Shown here: piece after piece, positions 8,709 to 19,584 of the stretch
Layout of the letters: every line of letters starts with the position of its first letter
Position numbering within the stretch: the first letter of the stretch is position 1
Source: Pectinatus brassicae
Lineage (GTDB): Bacteria; Bacillota; Negativicutes; Selenomonadales; Selenomonadaceae
Assembly: GCF_014201835.1 (NCBI RefSeq)
Contig: NZ_JACHFH010000007.1
Location: 1-64,000 of the forward strand
Reading direction: 5' to 3'
DNA: 64,000 nt
The notes under the pieces: generated by a model
The model's database searches: none
What the model was told of the DNA's origin: nothing
The model's input: only the letters and a program-made list of their open reading frames with translations
Position numbers and translations under genes: made by a program

Positions 8709-9917
8709 ATGATTATAAGGCAATCTTATATTGATCAAATTACACCATTTATTGATATGCCGTTAGTAAAGATTCTAACTGGGGTTCGCCGTTGTGGAAA
8801 GTCAACCATTATGCTGCTGCTCATGGAAGAACTTAAACAAAGAGGGATATCTGAAAACTGTATAGTACGTTTTAACTTTGATACCTTGGAATGGCAGAAT
8901 GCTGATGCGAAACAAGTATTTGAGGTTATCAAAGGTAAACTTGTTACAGATGAACGCACATATTTGTTTTTGGATGAGATTCAAGAAATAGAACATTGGG
9001 AACGGCTGGTCAATACCTTCATGGAGGAAGGTGAATACAATGTTGATATTTTTGTCACCGGGTCTAATTCTAAAATGATGTCCTCGGAAATATCGACTTA
9101 TTTGACCGGACGGTATGTTTCGTTTCGCGTATATCCGCTTTCTTTTGCTGAGTATTTAGATTTTAGGAAAGCATATGGTGAGATGCAAGACCTCTCCAAG
9201 GAATTTTTACGTTATATTGAATATGGCGGCTTTCCTGCCGTTCATATTAAACAGCTTACGCCAGACGAAGCTTATACCATCGTGAAAGATATTTATAACA
9301 CTACTATTTTTACTGATATTGTTAAGCGCAACCAAATTCGGAAGGTTGACCAGTTAGAGCGTATAGTGAAGTATGCTTTTGATAACATTGGCAATACCTT
9401 TTCGGCGAATTCTATAAAAGGTTTTTTGACAAGCCAGAGCCGGAGTATAGATGTAGAGACGGTCTATAATTATCTTTCGAAGCTAGAAAGCGCCTATATC
9501 TTGAATCGGTGCTCACGTCAGGATTTACAAGGTAGAGAGATTTTGAAAACGCAAGAGAAGTTCTATTTGGCGGATAATGCATTTAAGCATGCAGTATTAG
9601 GATATAAGCAGGCTGATATATCGCAAACTCTTGAAAATATTGTATACTTAGAGCTTCGGCGGCGCGGGTATGATGTTTATGTAGGTAAACTTGACACCAA
9701 AGAGATTGATTTTGTTGCTGAAAAGCAAGGTAAGAATATCTATGTTCAGGTTGCCTATCTTTTAACCGATAAAAAAACACAGGAACGGGAATTTGGTAAT
9801 CTGCTTCAAATCGAAGATAATTTCCCTAAGTTTGTGGTCAGCATGGATGAGGTGGATATGTCTCAAAAGGGAATTATCCATTTGAATATCAAAGATTTCT
9901 TGTTGAATAATTGGTGA
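8709..9917 (+). CDS. AAA_14 / DUF4143 ATP-binding protein
   Basis: A 402-residue STAND/AAA-like ATPase of the widespread family with an N-terminal AAA_14 domain and C-terminal DUF4143. Walker A is GVRRCGKST (25-33), Walker B YLFLDEIQEIEHWE (near 80), and a sensor-like VTGSNSKM follows. The C-terminal region has the nuclease-like core EIDFVAEKQGKNIYVQV, in which the usual E-x-K is Q-V-A, so cleavage is doubtful. ATG 8709 is preferred over the GTG at 8700 because the ribosome site AAGGGGG ends at 8700. The family is common in anaerobes with no settled role. It is a single-gene unit beside the defence-like operon. Confidence 0.85.
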   Translation: MIIRQSYIDQITPFIDMPLVKILTGVRRCGKSTIMLLLMEELKQRGISENCIVRFNFDTLEWQNADAKQVFEVIKGKLVTDERTYLFLDEIQEIEHWERLVNTFMEEGEYNVDIFVTGSNSKMMSSEISTYLTGRYVSFRVYPLSFAEYLDFRKAYGEMQDLSKEFLRYIEYGGFPAVHIKQLTPDEAYTIVKDIYNTTIFTDIVKRNQIRKVDQLERIVKYAFDNIGNTFSANSIKGFLTSQSRSIDVETVYNYLSKLESAYILNRCSRQDLQGREILKTQEKFYLADNAFKHAVLGYKQADISQTLENIVYLELRRRGYDVYVGKLDTKEIDFVAEKQGKNIYVQVAYLLTDKKTQEREFGNLLQIEDNFPKFVVSMDEVDMSQKGIIHLNIKDFLLNNW

Positions 9918-10314
9918 AGATCAGTTGCTATCTTAATGTTAGGATTAGCGGCTGATCTCTATTCATATGTACTACACTTTAAGGGGGAGATGTTTGCTTT
10001 TAGGGAATGTTTTCATAAAATACTATTATAAAAGTATTTTATGCCACTTTATCCTAGTGTAGTGGCACATTGATATTTAACTTTTTACTTTTTGTCTCAC
10101 TTGATATTCTGGCGATGTATGGAAATTCAATTTACTAAAAGTCGATATGTCAATACACTAGAGAAGGAAAATAGCGATAAATATTGAAGTGTTAAATTAT
10201 TGTATATGAGGTATACATTGAATTGAGGCCACGGCAATGCAGTTTGCAAATGAGGTTTAGTACAAAAATGAAGAGTTAAAATATTTCATTCTAGTTGGAA
10301 AGGAACGTTGTGAA
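9918..10314. other. Non-coding gap with hairpins before the helicase operon
   Basis: No gene is supported. AGATCAG (9919-9925) and CTGATCT near 9952-9958 form an imperfect stem after the ATPase stop. CATAAAATACT (10014-10024) pairs perfectly with AGTATTTTATG (10033-10043). TGCCAC then pairs with GTGGCA near 10042-10067. These adjoining hairpins could end one transcript and shape the leader of the next. A 22-codon ORF starts at 10119 but has no support. The promoter of the downstream operon should lie here; I see no good -35/-10 pair. Confidence 0.4.
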
Positions 10315-11760
10315 ATGCAAAAAAAAGCGTACGATACAATTTTATCGGACTATGTTGATGCGGAATCTGCGGCTAAAGGCAGTGGTTTTGAACCATACCG
10401 TTATAAATGCGCTTGCTGTTGGGAAGAAGTGCATTTGTGTGCTGCAGACAGTCGTAATCAAGCTACTCACTTCAGACATCGTAATGGTAACAATAATGTT
10501 GAATGTGAGAATTATCTTGGCAATCGCAACGCTATTATTAACAGTGCACTTTTTCATCGTAATGTCAGGGATAAAATTGAGTTCTACTTTTCGAACTCTA
10601 CGAAACTGTTCAGTATTGGTGTAAAGTTTGATGCTGATGAGATTTCGACTTATGAACAAGACGAAGCAAGTCTTCAGGTTAAGACTTCGTATACAGCAAA
10701 GCCGTTGATTTCCATTCCTATTAGAAGTAGCAGGTTTTACCCGAATATTTCAGAACTTATTCCTATTAGTAAGTTTTCATGGGAGTACTATGTTTCTTCT
10801 TCGAATGATTCCAAACCACACAAATGTGAACTATTTAGGAAAGATAAGCGTGGGTATTTATACCCATCTTTCTTTAAAATTCAAGCTCAAGGTGATGGTG
10901 GTGATTTCAAAGCAAAGCTTATCCGTAGTGACACCTTATATACGAACACTCCATATTTGATAGTATTTACGCACTTGTATCATCCTATGAGTTTTCAGCA
11001 AGATGTGAAAGTAGGAGAAGTAATTAGCTTTAAGACTATGGACAGGGATTTTGCTGGTGTAGTTGTAGCTTTTACTCGGAAAACAGCAAGCGTAGAACAC
11101 CAACTTGGATTGTGGAAATACAAACTGGAAACAAATGAGACACTAACGTTGGTATGGCCTCCTTCTTCACTGGTTAATGAATCAATGCTGATTTGTACTG
11201 ATTACGCGTATCTGTTCTCAACGTTTGAACTGCAAGCACATGGCAATATAAACGTGCCTTCTGATAACATTGAAAGGTTTGAAAATGGAATTTCAAAGGT
11301 TTCAATAAACGGTCGAACCAAAATATACAAGAAAAACGCAGAGCTTGTGCTTGAAAAGTGCAAAGAAACATCGTATGAATACGATGTCATTTCAGTTGCA
11401 CAAGAGACAGCAAAAAACTATGTTGCGTCAGATGTCAGTGCATTTCTCTTTAATCGTTCGGGTGTATCTCCAATGAGCAAGGGAATGTCTGTCTTACTGA
11501 CACACTGTAGTGAAGTGCGGCATTATTCATATGGATATCTTGATAGTATTGTCACTGTAGCAAACGATACGGTTACTTTGACTGGTAACCGTCTTCTTCA
11601 GGATATACTCATGTATTATAAAAGGACGGAAGCATTCAACTGGGCTGGCTATGAATCGCTCGAACTTAGTCATACCGCTTTTCAGTATATTGAAAGTTGC
11701 GAAAAAACAGGGTTGATAAACTCTGTGGCAAAACACTTTATTGAGGAGGGGTGGATATGA
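10315..11760 (+). CDS. Unknown protein with CoiA-like zinc finger
   Basis: First gene of the helicase-methylase operon, 481 residues. The N-terminus has Cys32-x2-Cys35, then HFRH (His52, His55) and Cys64, the pattern of the zinc finger at the front of CoiA-like proteins, some of which are nucleases. The remaining 400 residues look beta-rich and I recognise no catalytic motif. AAAGGA lies about 10 bases before ATG 10315; the upstream frame is closed by TAG at 10258. Its stop overlaps the next start (ATGA), showing translational coupling. In the operon it may recognise DNA or sense infection; this is inference only. Confidence 0.7.
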   Translation: MQKKAYDTILSDYVDAESAAKGSGFEPYRYKCACCWEEVHLCAADSRNQATHFRHRNGNNNVECENYLGNRNAIINSALFHRNVRDKIEFYFSNSTKLFSIGVKFDADEISTYEQDEASLQVKTSYTAKPLISIPIRSSRFYPNISELIPISKFSWEYYVSSSNDSKPHKCELFRKDKRGYLYPSFFKIQAQGDGGDFKAKLIRSDTLYTNTPYLIVFTHLYHPMSFQQDVKVGEVISFKTMDRDFAGVVVAFTRKTASVEHQLGLWKYKLETNETLTLVWPPSSLVNESMLICTDYAYLFSTFELQAHGNINVPSDNIERFENGISKVSINGRTKIYKKNAELVLEKCKETSYEYDVISVAQETAKNYVASDVSAFLFNRSGVSPMSKGMSVLLTHCSEVRHYSYGYLDSIVTVANDTVTLTGNRLLQDILMYYKRTEAFNWAGYESLELSHTAFQYIESCEKTGLINSVAKHFIEEGWI

Positions 11761-13343
11761 ATTATCTTCCAATACTAACCGAAGCTGAAATCAAGTATAT
11801 TTGTTCGGTCATCTACATCCAAGATTCGGTATGGTATTTTAAGCGTTATCCCAAAGACTTTGCAAAAATCATGCCGGGTTTTAGACCAACAAGTCTAAAA
11901 AATCAGGAGCAAGTAAGTGCGTTGCTGTATAGAAGCCGTAATCAGGCTTTTATTTCCTCGTTTATCGAAAAGCACATAAGCCGTTGGCTTGACGAAATAC
12001 AAGATGAAATAACTCTGAAAACTGATAAAGGTGAAAGTAAAGAGTCAGCTTGGATGCAGACTTTACCATTTTGCTTTTTTGTGGACAACATCAGTATATT
12101 TTTTAAGCTGATTGGCGACGAACAACCAGAACAGTATGTTTCTCTTATTAGTGCAAGTATAAAAAGAATTAGAGATTTAGATATCTCGCACAAAAGGATT
12201 AAGACAACGCTGAGCAACAAGAAATCCGAAGTAATGCGGCTTGAGGATGATATCAGGTGTGTTCAATCTGAGTTAGATAAATCCAGCAAGAAGCTTATTG
12301 AACATTCATCCGAGATAAAAGCACTCAAACGCACCTGTGCTGATATTGAAAAGCTAGAAGGTATTGTTTGCGCCCGCGAGCAAGAACTTGATATCTTGAA
12401 AAAGAAGGCTCAAGAGCGCGATGAATATATACAAAAGCTGAATGACGAACTGTCCGCTTCCAAAGATGCGCAGCTACAACTTGAAATAAAAATAAAAGAA
12501 GAAATCAAGCAGCAACGAATAGCCGAATCGATAGAACAAGCAGCCTCTTTAAAGCCAAGAGGCCCAAAGGACATCGAAGAGTTTAAAGAGTTTTTAGAGT
12601 ATAATTTAGAGAGCCTTGGAGTGGCTACGAACGCTGAGTATTATTTTCTGTTAAAAGAGCATATATGCAAAATTTTGTTTCAAGGAAAGCCCATTATTAT
12701 TTGTAGGGCTGCAGGTATGGTGCTAATGAGGTGTGTTGCAAACACGCTGGTTGGTTCGGCAAATGTGGATACTCTTTCGTTTGTAACGGACATCTCGGAG
12801 CAGCAAATACACGGGTTTTTATCCACTAAAAACCGTATAGTTTGCTTAGATAACTTCATTGGAAATTATAATGAGACGACCTTGCTAACAATTTGTGATA
12901 AGCATAGAAATAAGATTATTTTCTTAACTACCGTCTATGAAAGAACGCTCTTTTATATTCCAGAAGAGCTTTTAAAATATTGTATTTACCTTAATCTTAA
13001 CCGGATTGAGGGATTTACCCATGACCATGCTTTGACAGAAGCCCCGTCCACTATAGATGAAATCGACGCTTCATACCCTACAATTACTCCCGATATTCGT
13101 TGGTCATCGCTTCTTAAAGAGATACTCGACGAATTGGGCGTGTGCAGTGCTTTGTCTACATATAAGAGTTCGTTAATCTCAAACGAAGCAAGTTTATGCT
13201 GTTTATTAGCATTCGATGTCCTTCCTTTCTGCGTGGATGTTCTTAAGATTTCTCCATTCAGCGTCTCGGAGCGTCTGAACAAGTATGCGGGAGATAAAGG
13301 TAGATGTTCACATAAGGGATTATTCAAGAGGTGGTTTGTGTGA
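11757..13343 (+). CDS. Coiled-coil protein with degenerate ATPase-like domain
   Basis: A 528-residue second gene of the operon. Order: helical N-terminus (1-125), long coiled coil (about 128-262, heptads rich in Lys/Glu/Leu), then a C-terminal domain resembling a P-loop fold: GKPIIICRAAG (about 310-320) stands where Walker A would be but lacks the GK(S/T) signature, IVCLDNF with Asp365 fits Walker B, and KIIFLTTVYERT fits sensor 1. It is probably a nucleotide-binding relic or a structural subunit. ATG 11757 is chosen over GTG 11751 because GAGGAGGGG lies just upstream and ATGA overlaps the previous stop. No family recognised. Confidence 0.7.
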   Translation: MNYLPILTEAEIKYICSVIYIQDSVWYFKRYPKDFAKIMPGFRPTSLKNQEQVSALLYRSRNQAFISSFIEKHISRWLDEIQDEITLKTDKGESKESAWMQTLPFCFFVDNISIFFKLIGDEQPEQYVSLISASIKRIRDLDISHKRIKTTLSNKKSEVMRLEDDIRCVQSELDKSSKKLIEHSSEIKALKRTCADIEKLEGIVCAREQELDILKKKAQERDEYIQKLNDELSASKDAQLQLEIKIKEEIKQQRIAESIEQAASLKPRGPKDIEEFKEFLEYNLESLGVATNAEYYFLLKEHICKILFQGKPIIICRAAGMVLMRCVANTLVGSANVDTLSFVTDISEQQIHGFLSTKNRIVCLDNFIGNYNETTLLTICDKHRNKIIFLTTVYERTLFYIPEELLKYCIYLNLNRIEGFTHDHALTEAPSTIDEIDASYPTITPDIRWSSLLKEILDELGVCSALSTYKSSLISNEASLCCLLAFDVLPFCVDVLKISPFSVSERLNKYAGDKGRCSHKGLFKRWFV

Positions 13344-14359
13344 AAAACGATCTCATACAAGCCATGTCAGTCGACATGAATATTCCTCGTTTTCAAAACG
13401 AGTCTGATGAGTCGTTCGTATACAGGCTATGCTACTCTGCATTAGGACAATGGTGTTTAAGCATCGCAAAAAATGTAAAGGGAATCAGTATAGGGACAAC
13501 AAAGAATAATCAGACAATAGTACTTAACGATTTATTGGCAAGGTACACAGAACTATTCCCTGATATCTCCAAAAAATTTGTTGATACGAGCAATCAACAG
13601 CGTAATATTTCAGTTTCTATGCGAAGAGTTTACGAAGAAACTGGTTATTTACTGACTGATGAGGACAAACACAATAGATTAGCTAACTTTGGAAGGAGCA
13701 TAAAAATTGGACAGCAGGCATTGTTTTTTGGTCTTCCACAAAAGCCCTATACTGTTAACGGATTAGGTGTGTTTTCGTCACCGTCAGAATATGTGATAGC
13801 AGTAAATAACTTTCTCATTAGGGATAGTCTGACCTGTGAAGAATACTTCCAAGCACAATTTGACGCGATAGACTTTTATGACAGGGACATTGATGTTCAA
13901 GAATTGGAGTTCTTCAATCCACTATCGAAGAATGTTCCATCTTTGTCATGGAATAAGAATCTGGAAACAGATTGCTCTGTTGCTCGAAAAACGGAAACGG
14001 GTCCCTTCTATCGGATGATGAGAACATCCGAAGGAATACTATTTGCGGATGAACCCGTAGAGGTTCATCCTGACAGTTTTATTTCGCACGAATATAGGCG
14101 TCTTTATTTCGCAATGAAAGCGCACTATGGAAACTCGGTGAAAGCAACGATTTCAAAGCTTGATAACAAATATTCGAGAATACGGGTAGGTGGACACTTA
14201 CCTTACCGAGAATACTATTTCTTGCTGCTTTTAGCTTGGCCTGAGAGTACGGCTTTTGATAAAGTTAACTTCATTATACCAAACAGTTTATTAGGAGAAA
14301 CATATACTATGTTAGAACACATCGGTATCGAAGTAAAAGGAGGTCGCATCCATGAATAG
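13340..14359 (+). CDS. Unknown protein of helicase-methylase operon
   Basis: A 339-residue protein with no domain I can name. GTG 13340 is chosen because it overlaps the previous stop (GTGA) with AGAGGTGG placed 6 bases upstream; an upstream GTG at 13331 lies within the ribosome site. The protein looks soluble, mixed alpha/beta, with a Tyr/Phe-rich C-terminal third. Its stop overlaps the helicase start by eight bases, so it should be made in step with the helicase. Its presence between the coiled-coil protein and the helicase suggests an accessory subunit. Confidence 0.7.
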   Translation: MKNDLIQAMSVDMNIPRFQNESDESFVYRLCYSALGQWCLSIAKNVKGISIGTTKNNQTIVLNDLLARYTELFPDISKKFVDTSNQQRNISVSMRRVYEETGYLLTDEDKHNRLANFGRSIKIGQQALFFGLPQKPYTVNGLGVFSSPSEYVIAVNNFLIRDSLTCEEYFQAQFDAIDFYDRDIDVQELEFFNPLSKNVPSLSWNKNLETDCSVARKTETGPFYRMMRTSEGILFADEPVEVHPDSFISHEYRRLYFAMKAHYGNSVKATISKLDNKYSRIRVGGHLPYREYYFLLLLAWPESTAFDKVNFIIPNSLLGETYTMLEHIGIEVKGGRIHE

Positions 14360-17300
14360 CGTAAATGGAGTTCAACAGTACTATCAAGCAATTCGTGATA
14401 GGCTTAGAAACTACATAAAATCAGATTATCTGGCTAACAGTGAAACTTTACTGCTATATGTTGATGATTTGTTGGGAGAATTTTGCTCGGAGTATACAAA
14501 CATTGCTCGTGAGCCATATATTGAAACATCAGCCTCGTATAAGAAAGTTACGGATGGGATAAAAAACTCTTCACTCATTGAGCAGGGAGTGAAGGATTCG
14601 TTGCTCAAGCTCATCCAAGAGAAGCTTGGAATTTTTTCTGACCCGTTTGAGCATCAGGTTTGTGCTCTGGAATGTGCTATGGCAGGACGAGACCTATTTG
14701 TTTCCACCGGTACTGGCTCAGGTAAGACCGAGTGCTTCTTGTGGCCAATAATAGCAAAGTGTTTTGATGAAGCGAAAAATCGTCCAGCGCAATTCCAGCA
14801 AGAGGCGGTTCGAACGCTGATTATATATCCGATGAATGCCCTTGTTTCCGATCAATTGGCGCGTTTTAGAAAAATCATTGGTGGGGAAAATTTCAGGAAG
14901 ATATTTACCACGGATACTCACGCAACCCGTATTCCTCATTTTGGTATGTATACTGGAAGAACACCCTACTCGGGAGATGCGAAAACGGCAAGTAGTAAAG
15001 AACTGGCAATGACTTTCCGTAAAAACTATCTCGTAGATGCAAATGCAGATGCCGAAACTCAACGTAGGCAACTAAACAATGTTAATGGTCTGAAGAGCAT
15101 CAATAAGTATCCAGCTAGATTCGGAGAAACCGGACTTGAGTCATTTATCAAAAATCTGGATCAGAATATTCATAAGCCATCGCCATATGACGCTGAGTTC
15201 ATAACAAGATTTGAGATGCAAAATTGCCCTCCGGACATCCTGATTACTAACTACTCAATGTTAGAGTATATGCTTATGAGGCAACGCGAAGCTAAAATCT
15301 GGAATAAAACGAAGGAATGGATTGATGCTTCAACAGACAACAGATTGCAAATAGTGCTGGATGAAGCCCATATGTATCGAGGTTCTGCTGGTGGAGAGAT
15401 TGCGCTGTTGTTGGAGCGTCTATTTTATCGCTTGGGAATCACTAAGGATAGGGTGCAGTTTATTCTTACAACTGCAAGTATGCCGCAAGGTAAACAAGAA
15501 GCAATAAATGATTTTTACTTTGGATTGACGGGAAAAGATGCTTCGGATTGCGAATTCTTGTTCGGTACCAAAGAGCCTGTTCCAGATAAACTAGAAATAA
15601 AAACGGACATTGAAGCATTGGCTTCTATAAGTACAGCCCAAGTGCAAGGTGAAATTGCTTTAGCCACCAGAATCAGGACATTTGCGAAGGTGGTATTTAA
15701 GTATAACATACCCGACTATTACACCCCACTACAGACACAAGAATGGCTATACGACAACCTTCCCAAATATGAGGCGTTTGTTGTTTTGAACAAGTTGTGT
15801 CGTGATGGAGCGAAATCCTATAGTAAAATTAAAGAAGCCTTATTTGGTAATGCAGAGAACGGAGAGAAAGCTCTTGATGCACTCTTGGTAGTGGTTTCAC
15901 TTGCCGCAAAAGACGGAAATATTCTGTTTCCCGTGAGGTTGCATATGTTCCTTCGCGGTTTGCAAGGCTTGTACGCATGCTCCAATCCAAAGTGTACGTG
16001 TGCAAAACATTCTGAAAGCGAGAAGTTGCCGCTTGGAAAGGTTATATCCATACCCAAGGATAAATGTAAATGCGGAGGAAAAGTTTACGAACTTTTCAAC
16101 CACATTAAGTGTGGTGCTTTGTACTTTCGGGTATATGTTCAAAAAACTGAGGGACAACCTTACTGGTATGTTTTTCCTCAGAGAGGCTTAGATGGTGATG
16201 CAAATTCTCTACAAGAATTGTTACTATACGTTGTTCCCCAAAAATATCAGAAAGGCAAGAATGACAAGATTGGTTCCCTTGACCCATTTACAGGTAAACT
16301 ATATTTATCTCAACAGGAAGATGAGACTTTACTTGATGTTGTATACTACAGTAAAAGCGAAAAAGGAAAAAAGACAGATGCTAAGGGAAAACCTTTTAAT
16401 TTTGGCGTCTGCCCAAAATGCAAGAAGCCAATGTCCTTGAAGAAGCCTGTTGATTTATCCACCAAGGGGAATATACCATTCTATAATCTCACTAAAGCGC
16501 AGTTTGAACTACAACCGCCCAAATCCGATTTGATAAACCAAGGGAGGAAGGTCTTACTTTTTTCTGACTCGCGCCAGAATGCTGCAAAGTTAGCGTTAGA
16601 CTTATCTAAATCATCTGATGCTGACGCGTTTCGTCAGGCAGTTATGCTTGCATCGCTTTTACTGGAGGTTGATGGTAAAGAGCATTCTTTGGCAGACCTT
16701 TATCCAGCGTTTTTGGATGTATGCACTCAGAATAGTCTTACGTTCTTTAGCGGGAAGAGTAAAGTGAAATTCATCGATGATTTACGCACATTTGCAATAA
16801 AGAAGAAAAGAGCAGCAGATCATAACCGTATTTTTGATTATTCGTCAGTTGCTCGCGACTACCAGTCAATGCCTGATGACTATTACGAACAAATACTAAC
16901 TTTCTTTACAGAAAGCCCCCGTTCTTTTAAGGACATTGGTATTGGGTTTTTAGCACCGATATCCGAATTGCTTGAAAACTGCATTTTTGACCTAGAAGAT
17001 GAAGGGATTGAGCTTCATCAAGAGGATGTGTTCAGACTATTGGTTCTTCTCTTCTGGGATGTCATGGATGATACAGCAGCGCTTGGAGAAACTATTCCGG
17101 ATGATGTGCGTAAAGGATTACCCGGACGTAGCAAAACGCAAGATTTTGGGCTTGGGTTTGAGTTTTCTGCTAATTTAGATAAAGGGCTGATGCAACGAAT
17201 TCAAGAGTTGTTTTGCCTTGATGACATAAGCACGGAAAAAATCGTAGGTAAGATACGTGATGAGTTCTTTGGTGCTGCCTCTAATAATCATTACTATATC

Positions 17301-19571
17301 AAACTTAGTGCCGTGAAAATACAATTGACTGGCACTGACTTTACGTGGTATCGGTGTGTAAAGTGCGGAAAGCTGTCACCATATAAAATCGGTGATTATT
17401 GTGGGGCGTGCTTTGTTTCAACGGATTTAAAGCCAATTACTAATTTAGAATTGACTCGCTTTGATTTTTGGAGAATTCCAGTTCTGAATGCTCTTAATAA
17501 AATTGAAAGCATTCACACGATAGATACAGAAGAACATACAGCGCAACTATCTCATAAAGAAATTCGTAGTGACACTTGGAGCCGTACTGAAAGGTATGAA
17601 ATGAGATTCCAAGACATCAATGCAGGTGAACACGGCGAAGATGCGATTGATGTCTTAAGCTGCACAACCACAATGGAAGTAGGTATTGATATCGGATCGT
17701 TGACTGCGGTTGGGCTTCGCAATATACCGCCTATGCGTGAAAACTATCAGCAGAGAGCAGGGCGTGCGGGACGTAAAAATGCAGGCATTTCAACAATCGT
17801 CACTTATGCTTCTGGAGGTATTCATGATAGCCATTATTTTTTGCATCCAGATGAAATGATTTCCGGTTCGCCGCGCAAACCTTGGATTGACCGTGATAAT
17901 CCGAAGATAAAGCAACGTCATATCAATATGCTTGCTCTCAACGGATTCATGTCTACGCCAATAATGAATGGACAGTATGATGGCATTGTCGATATCGGGA
18001 TAATAACATTTTGTGAACAGTATGGAGAGAATTTCATAGAGTATTCCCATTCATTCGAGAAAGAGTCAGGACTATCAACGGTAGCCACAATTACACACTT
18101 TCGTGAAATTAGCCTTAATGTATTAGCCGAAGGAAAGCGTGACGAATACATCAACAACGATAAAGAAACGTCTGCGTTTGATGTCTTTTATCGTGAAGGG
18201 TTCATACCTTCTTACTCTTTCCCAAAGAATGTTGTGAGATTCTTTGTCGAAAAGGAATCGGAGCGCGGCAAGAATGCTCCTCGTGATATTCAATACGCAC
18301 CTGAACGAGATATAGCTATTGCTCTGAGTGAATATGCCCCAGGTAGGTTTGTTACCATAGATAAGAAGATATTCAAAAGTGGAGGTATTTACGCGAATCC
18401 TCGTCCGAGGGGATTTGAAGCTAATCAGGCTGAGTTCTACTTTAAGAACACTGATTATTACAAGGATATTTATATATGTTCTGAGTGTAACTGGTTCGGA
18501 CTTGAAAAAGCGGATGAGAAACGCACGACTTGTCCTTATTGCGGTGCAGCAATTGTTAAAAACAAGACACTGCGGCCATGGGGATTCTCACCGGTTAAGG
18601 GAGATGAAGTTAAGTATGAGGATGAGGATGAGCAATACACCTATGCTGAAGCCCCTTACTATTCCTATGTTCCTGAAGACACGCAGATGAGAACCTTTAA
18701 AAGGAGTCGTATTCGTTTTGTTAATCTTCCGGATAGAAAAGTATTGACCGTTAACATGGGAAAAAGTAAGAATGGCTTTAATATTTGTAGAAAATGTGGA
18801 GGAGCAGAGGTAGCTAACCCGAATGGAAATGGGACATTTTCGTTTTCACAACCTTACCATGATAATCATCCTGTTTGTCACCACGATGGGACTGTTGATA
18901 CAAACATATTTTTGGGATATGAGTTCTTAACAGATATGTTTATGCTTGATATCTCATATGATTCAGTAAGATTGGTGGGTAGTAATGGTGAGGAAGAAAA
19001 GAGCATCTTACGGGCAGCAGTAACTACTTTGCACGAGGCACTCAAAAAGGCTGTATCATTAGTTTTGGATATTGATTACAACGAAATCAGTGGTGGATGG
19101 CGGCCAAGGAAAATAAACAGCAGTGACCCACACATAGAGATGTTTTTTTACGATAACCTAACAAGTGGCGCAGGATACTCATCGCTAATTGGCTCTATTC
19201 TTGATAAGGTTTTCGTTAGTGCAAGAAGCATTCTTTCCGAATGCGAATGCTCTCGTTCTTGCAAGAACTGTCTTGACAACTATTGGAATCAACGATATCA
19301 TCAGTTGTTTGATAGAAACTTAGGACTACAGTTGCTTGATTTTGCTCAATTTGGCAAGTTGCCAGACGAATACGATATGAGGAAGCAAGCAGGATTACTT
19401 GTGCCACTACAAAAGTTAATTTCAGAAGATGGAACTCCGAAACAGATAACGTTCGAAGTTGTCCCTGCTCTTCTGAAAAAAACGGACAACACGAGGTCAA
19501 AAATCTACCTTAATCCTTATGATTTGAACGATTGGTTGCCAAACACATTTATGACATATAGAAATTTATAA
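14352..19571 (+). CDS. Giant DEAH helicase with DUF1998-type C-terminus
   Basis: A 1739-residue superfamily 2 helicase. Motifs: Walker A GTGSGKT with Lys125; [35 protein letters not shown] 337-340 followed by [32 protein letters not shown]; and QQRAGRAGR at 1133-1141. Cysteine pairs suggest zinc ribbons near 543-574, 1002-1005 and 1376-1400. The C-terminal cluster Cys1631, 1633, 1637 and 1640 ([10 protein letters not shown]) is the MZB/DUF1998 hallmark. Helicase and DUF1998 in one giant chain, and the DEAH context, are closest to DruE of Druantia; DISARM splits them into DrmA and DrmB. AGGAGG precedes ATG 14352. Likely the motor of an anti-phage system. Confidence 0.85.
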   Translation: MNSVNGVQQYYQAIRDRLRNYIKSDYLANSETLLLYVDDLLGEFCSEYTNIAREPYIETSASYKKVTDGIKNSSLIEQGVKDSLLKLIQEKLGIFSDPFEHQVCALECAMAGRDLFVSTGTGSGKTECFLWPIIAKCFDEAKNRPAQFQQEAVRTLIIYPMNALVSDQLARFRKIIGGENFRKIFTTDTHATRIPHFGMYTGRTPYSGDAKTASSKELAMTFRKNYLVDANADAETQRRQLNNVNGLKSINKYPARFGETGLESFIKNLDQNIHKPSPYDAEFITRFEMQNCPPDILITNYSMLEYMLMRQREAKIWNKTKEWIDASTDNRLQIVLDEAHMYRGSAGGEIALLLERLFYRLGITKDRVQFILTTASMPQGKQEAINDFYFGLTGKDASDCEFLFGTKEPVPDKLEIKTDIEALASISTAQVQGEIALATRIRTFAKVVFKYNIPDYYTPLQTQEWLYDNLPKYEAFVVLNKLCRDGAKSYSKIKEALFGNAENGEKALDALLVVVSLAAKDGNILFPVRLHMFLRGLQGLYACSNPKCTCAKHSESEKLPLGKVISIPKDKCKCGGKVYELFNHIKCGALYFRVYVQKTEGQPYWYVFPQRGLDGDANSLQELLLYVVPQKYQKGKNDKIGSLDPFTGKLYLSQQEDETLLDVVYYSKSEKGKKTDAKGKPFNFGVCPKCKKPMSLKKPVDLSTKGNIPFYNLTKAQFELQPPKSDLINQGRKVLLFSDSRQNAAKLALDLSKSSDADAFRQAVMLASLLLEVDGKEHSLADLYPAFLDVCTQNSLTFFSGKSKVKFIDDLRTFAIKKKRAADHNRIFDYSSVARDYQSMPDDYYEQILTFFTESPRSFKDIGIGFLAPISELLENCIFDLEDEGIELHQEDVFRLLVLLFWDVMDDTAALGETIPDDVRKGLPGRSKTQDFGLGFEFSANLDKGLMQRIQELFCLDDISTEKIVGKIRDEFFGAASNNHYYIKLSAVKIQLTGTDFTWYRCVKCGKLSPYKIGDYCGACFVSTDLKPITNLELTRFDFWRIPVLNALNKIESIHTIDTEEHTAQLSHKEIRSDTWSRTERYEMRFQDINAGEHGEDAIDVLSCTTTMEVGIDIGSLTAVGLRNIPPMRENYQQRAGRAGRKNAGISTIVTYASGGIHDSHYFLHPDEMISGSPRKPWIDRDNPKIKQRHINMLALNGFMSTPIMNGQYDGIVDIGIITFCEQYGENFIEYSHSFEKESGLSTVATITHFREISLNVLAEGKRDEYINNDKETSAFDVFYREGFIPSYSFPKNVVRFFVEKESERGKNAPRDIQYAPERDIAIALSEYAPGRFVTIDKKIFKSGGIYANPRPRGFEANQAEFYFKNTDYYKDIYICSECNWFGLEKADEKRTTCPYCGAAIVKNKTLRPWGFSPVKGDEVKYEDEDEQYTYAEAPYYSYVPEDTQMRTFKRSRIRFVNLPDRKVLTVNMGKSKNGFNICRKCGGAEVANPNGNGTFSFSQPYHDNHPVCHHDGTVDTNIFLGYEFLTDMFMLDISYDSVRLVGSNGEEEKSILRAAVTTLHEALKKAVSLVLDIDYNEISGGWRPRKINSSDPHIEMFFYDNLTSGAGYSSLIGSILDKVFVSARSILSECECSRSCKNCLDNYWNQRYHQLFDRNLGLQLLDFAQFGKLPDEYDMRKQAGLLVPLQKLISEDGTPKQITFEVVPALLKKTDNTRSKIYLNPYDLNDWLPNTFMTYRNL

Positions 19572-19584
19572 GCAGAGGTATTGT

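Noticed and set aside
10119-10187. 22-codon ORF before the helicase operon
   Set aside because: No ribosome site and no conserved feature; likely chance.
10237-10314. In-frame extension of the zinc-finger gene upstream of 10315
   Set aside because: The frame is open only from 10261 because of TAG at 10258, has no start codon, and the ribosome site fits ATG 10315.
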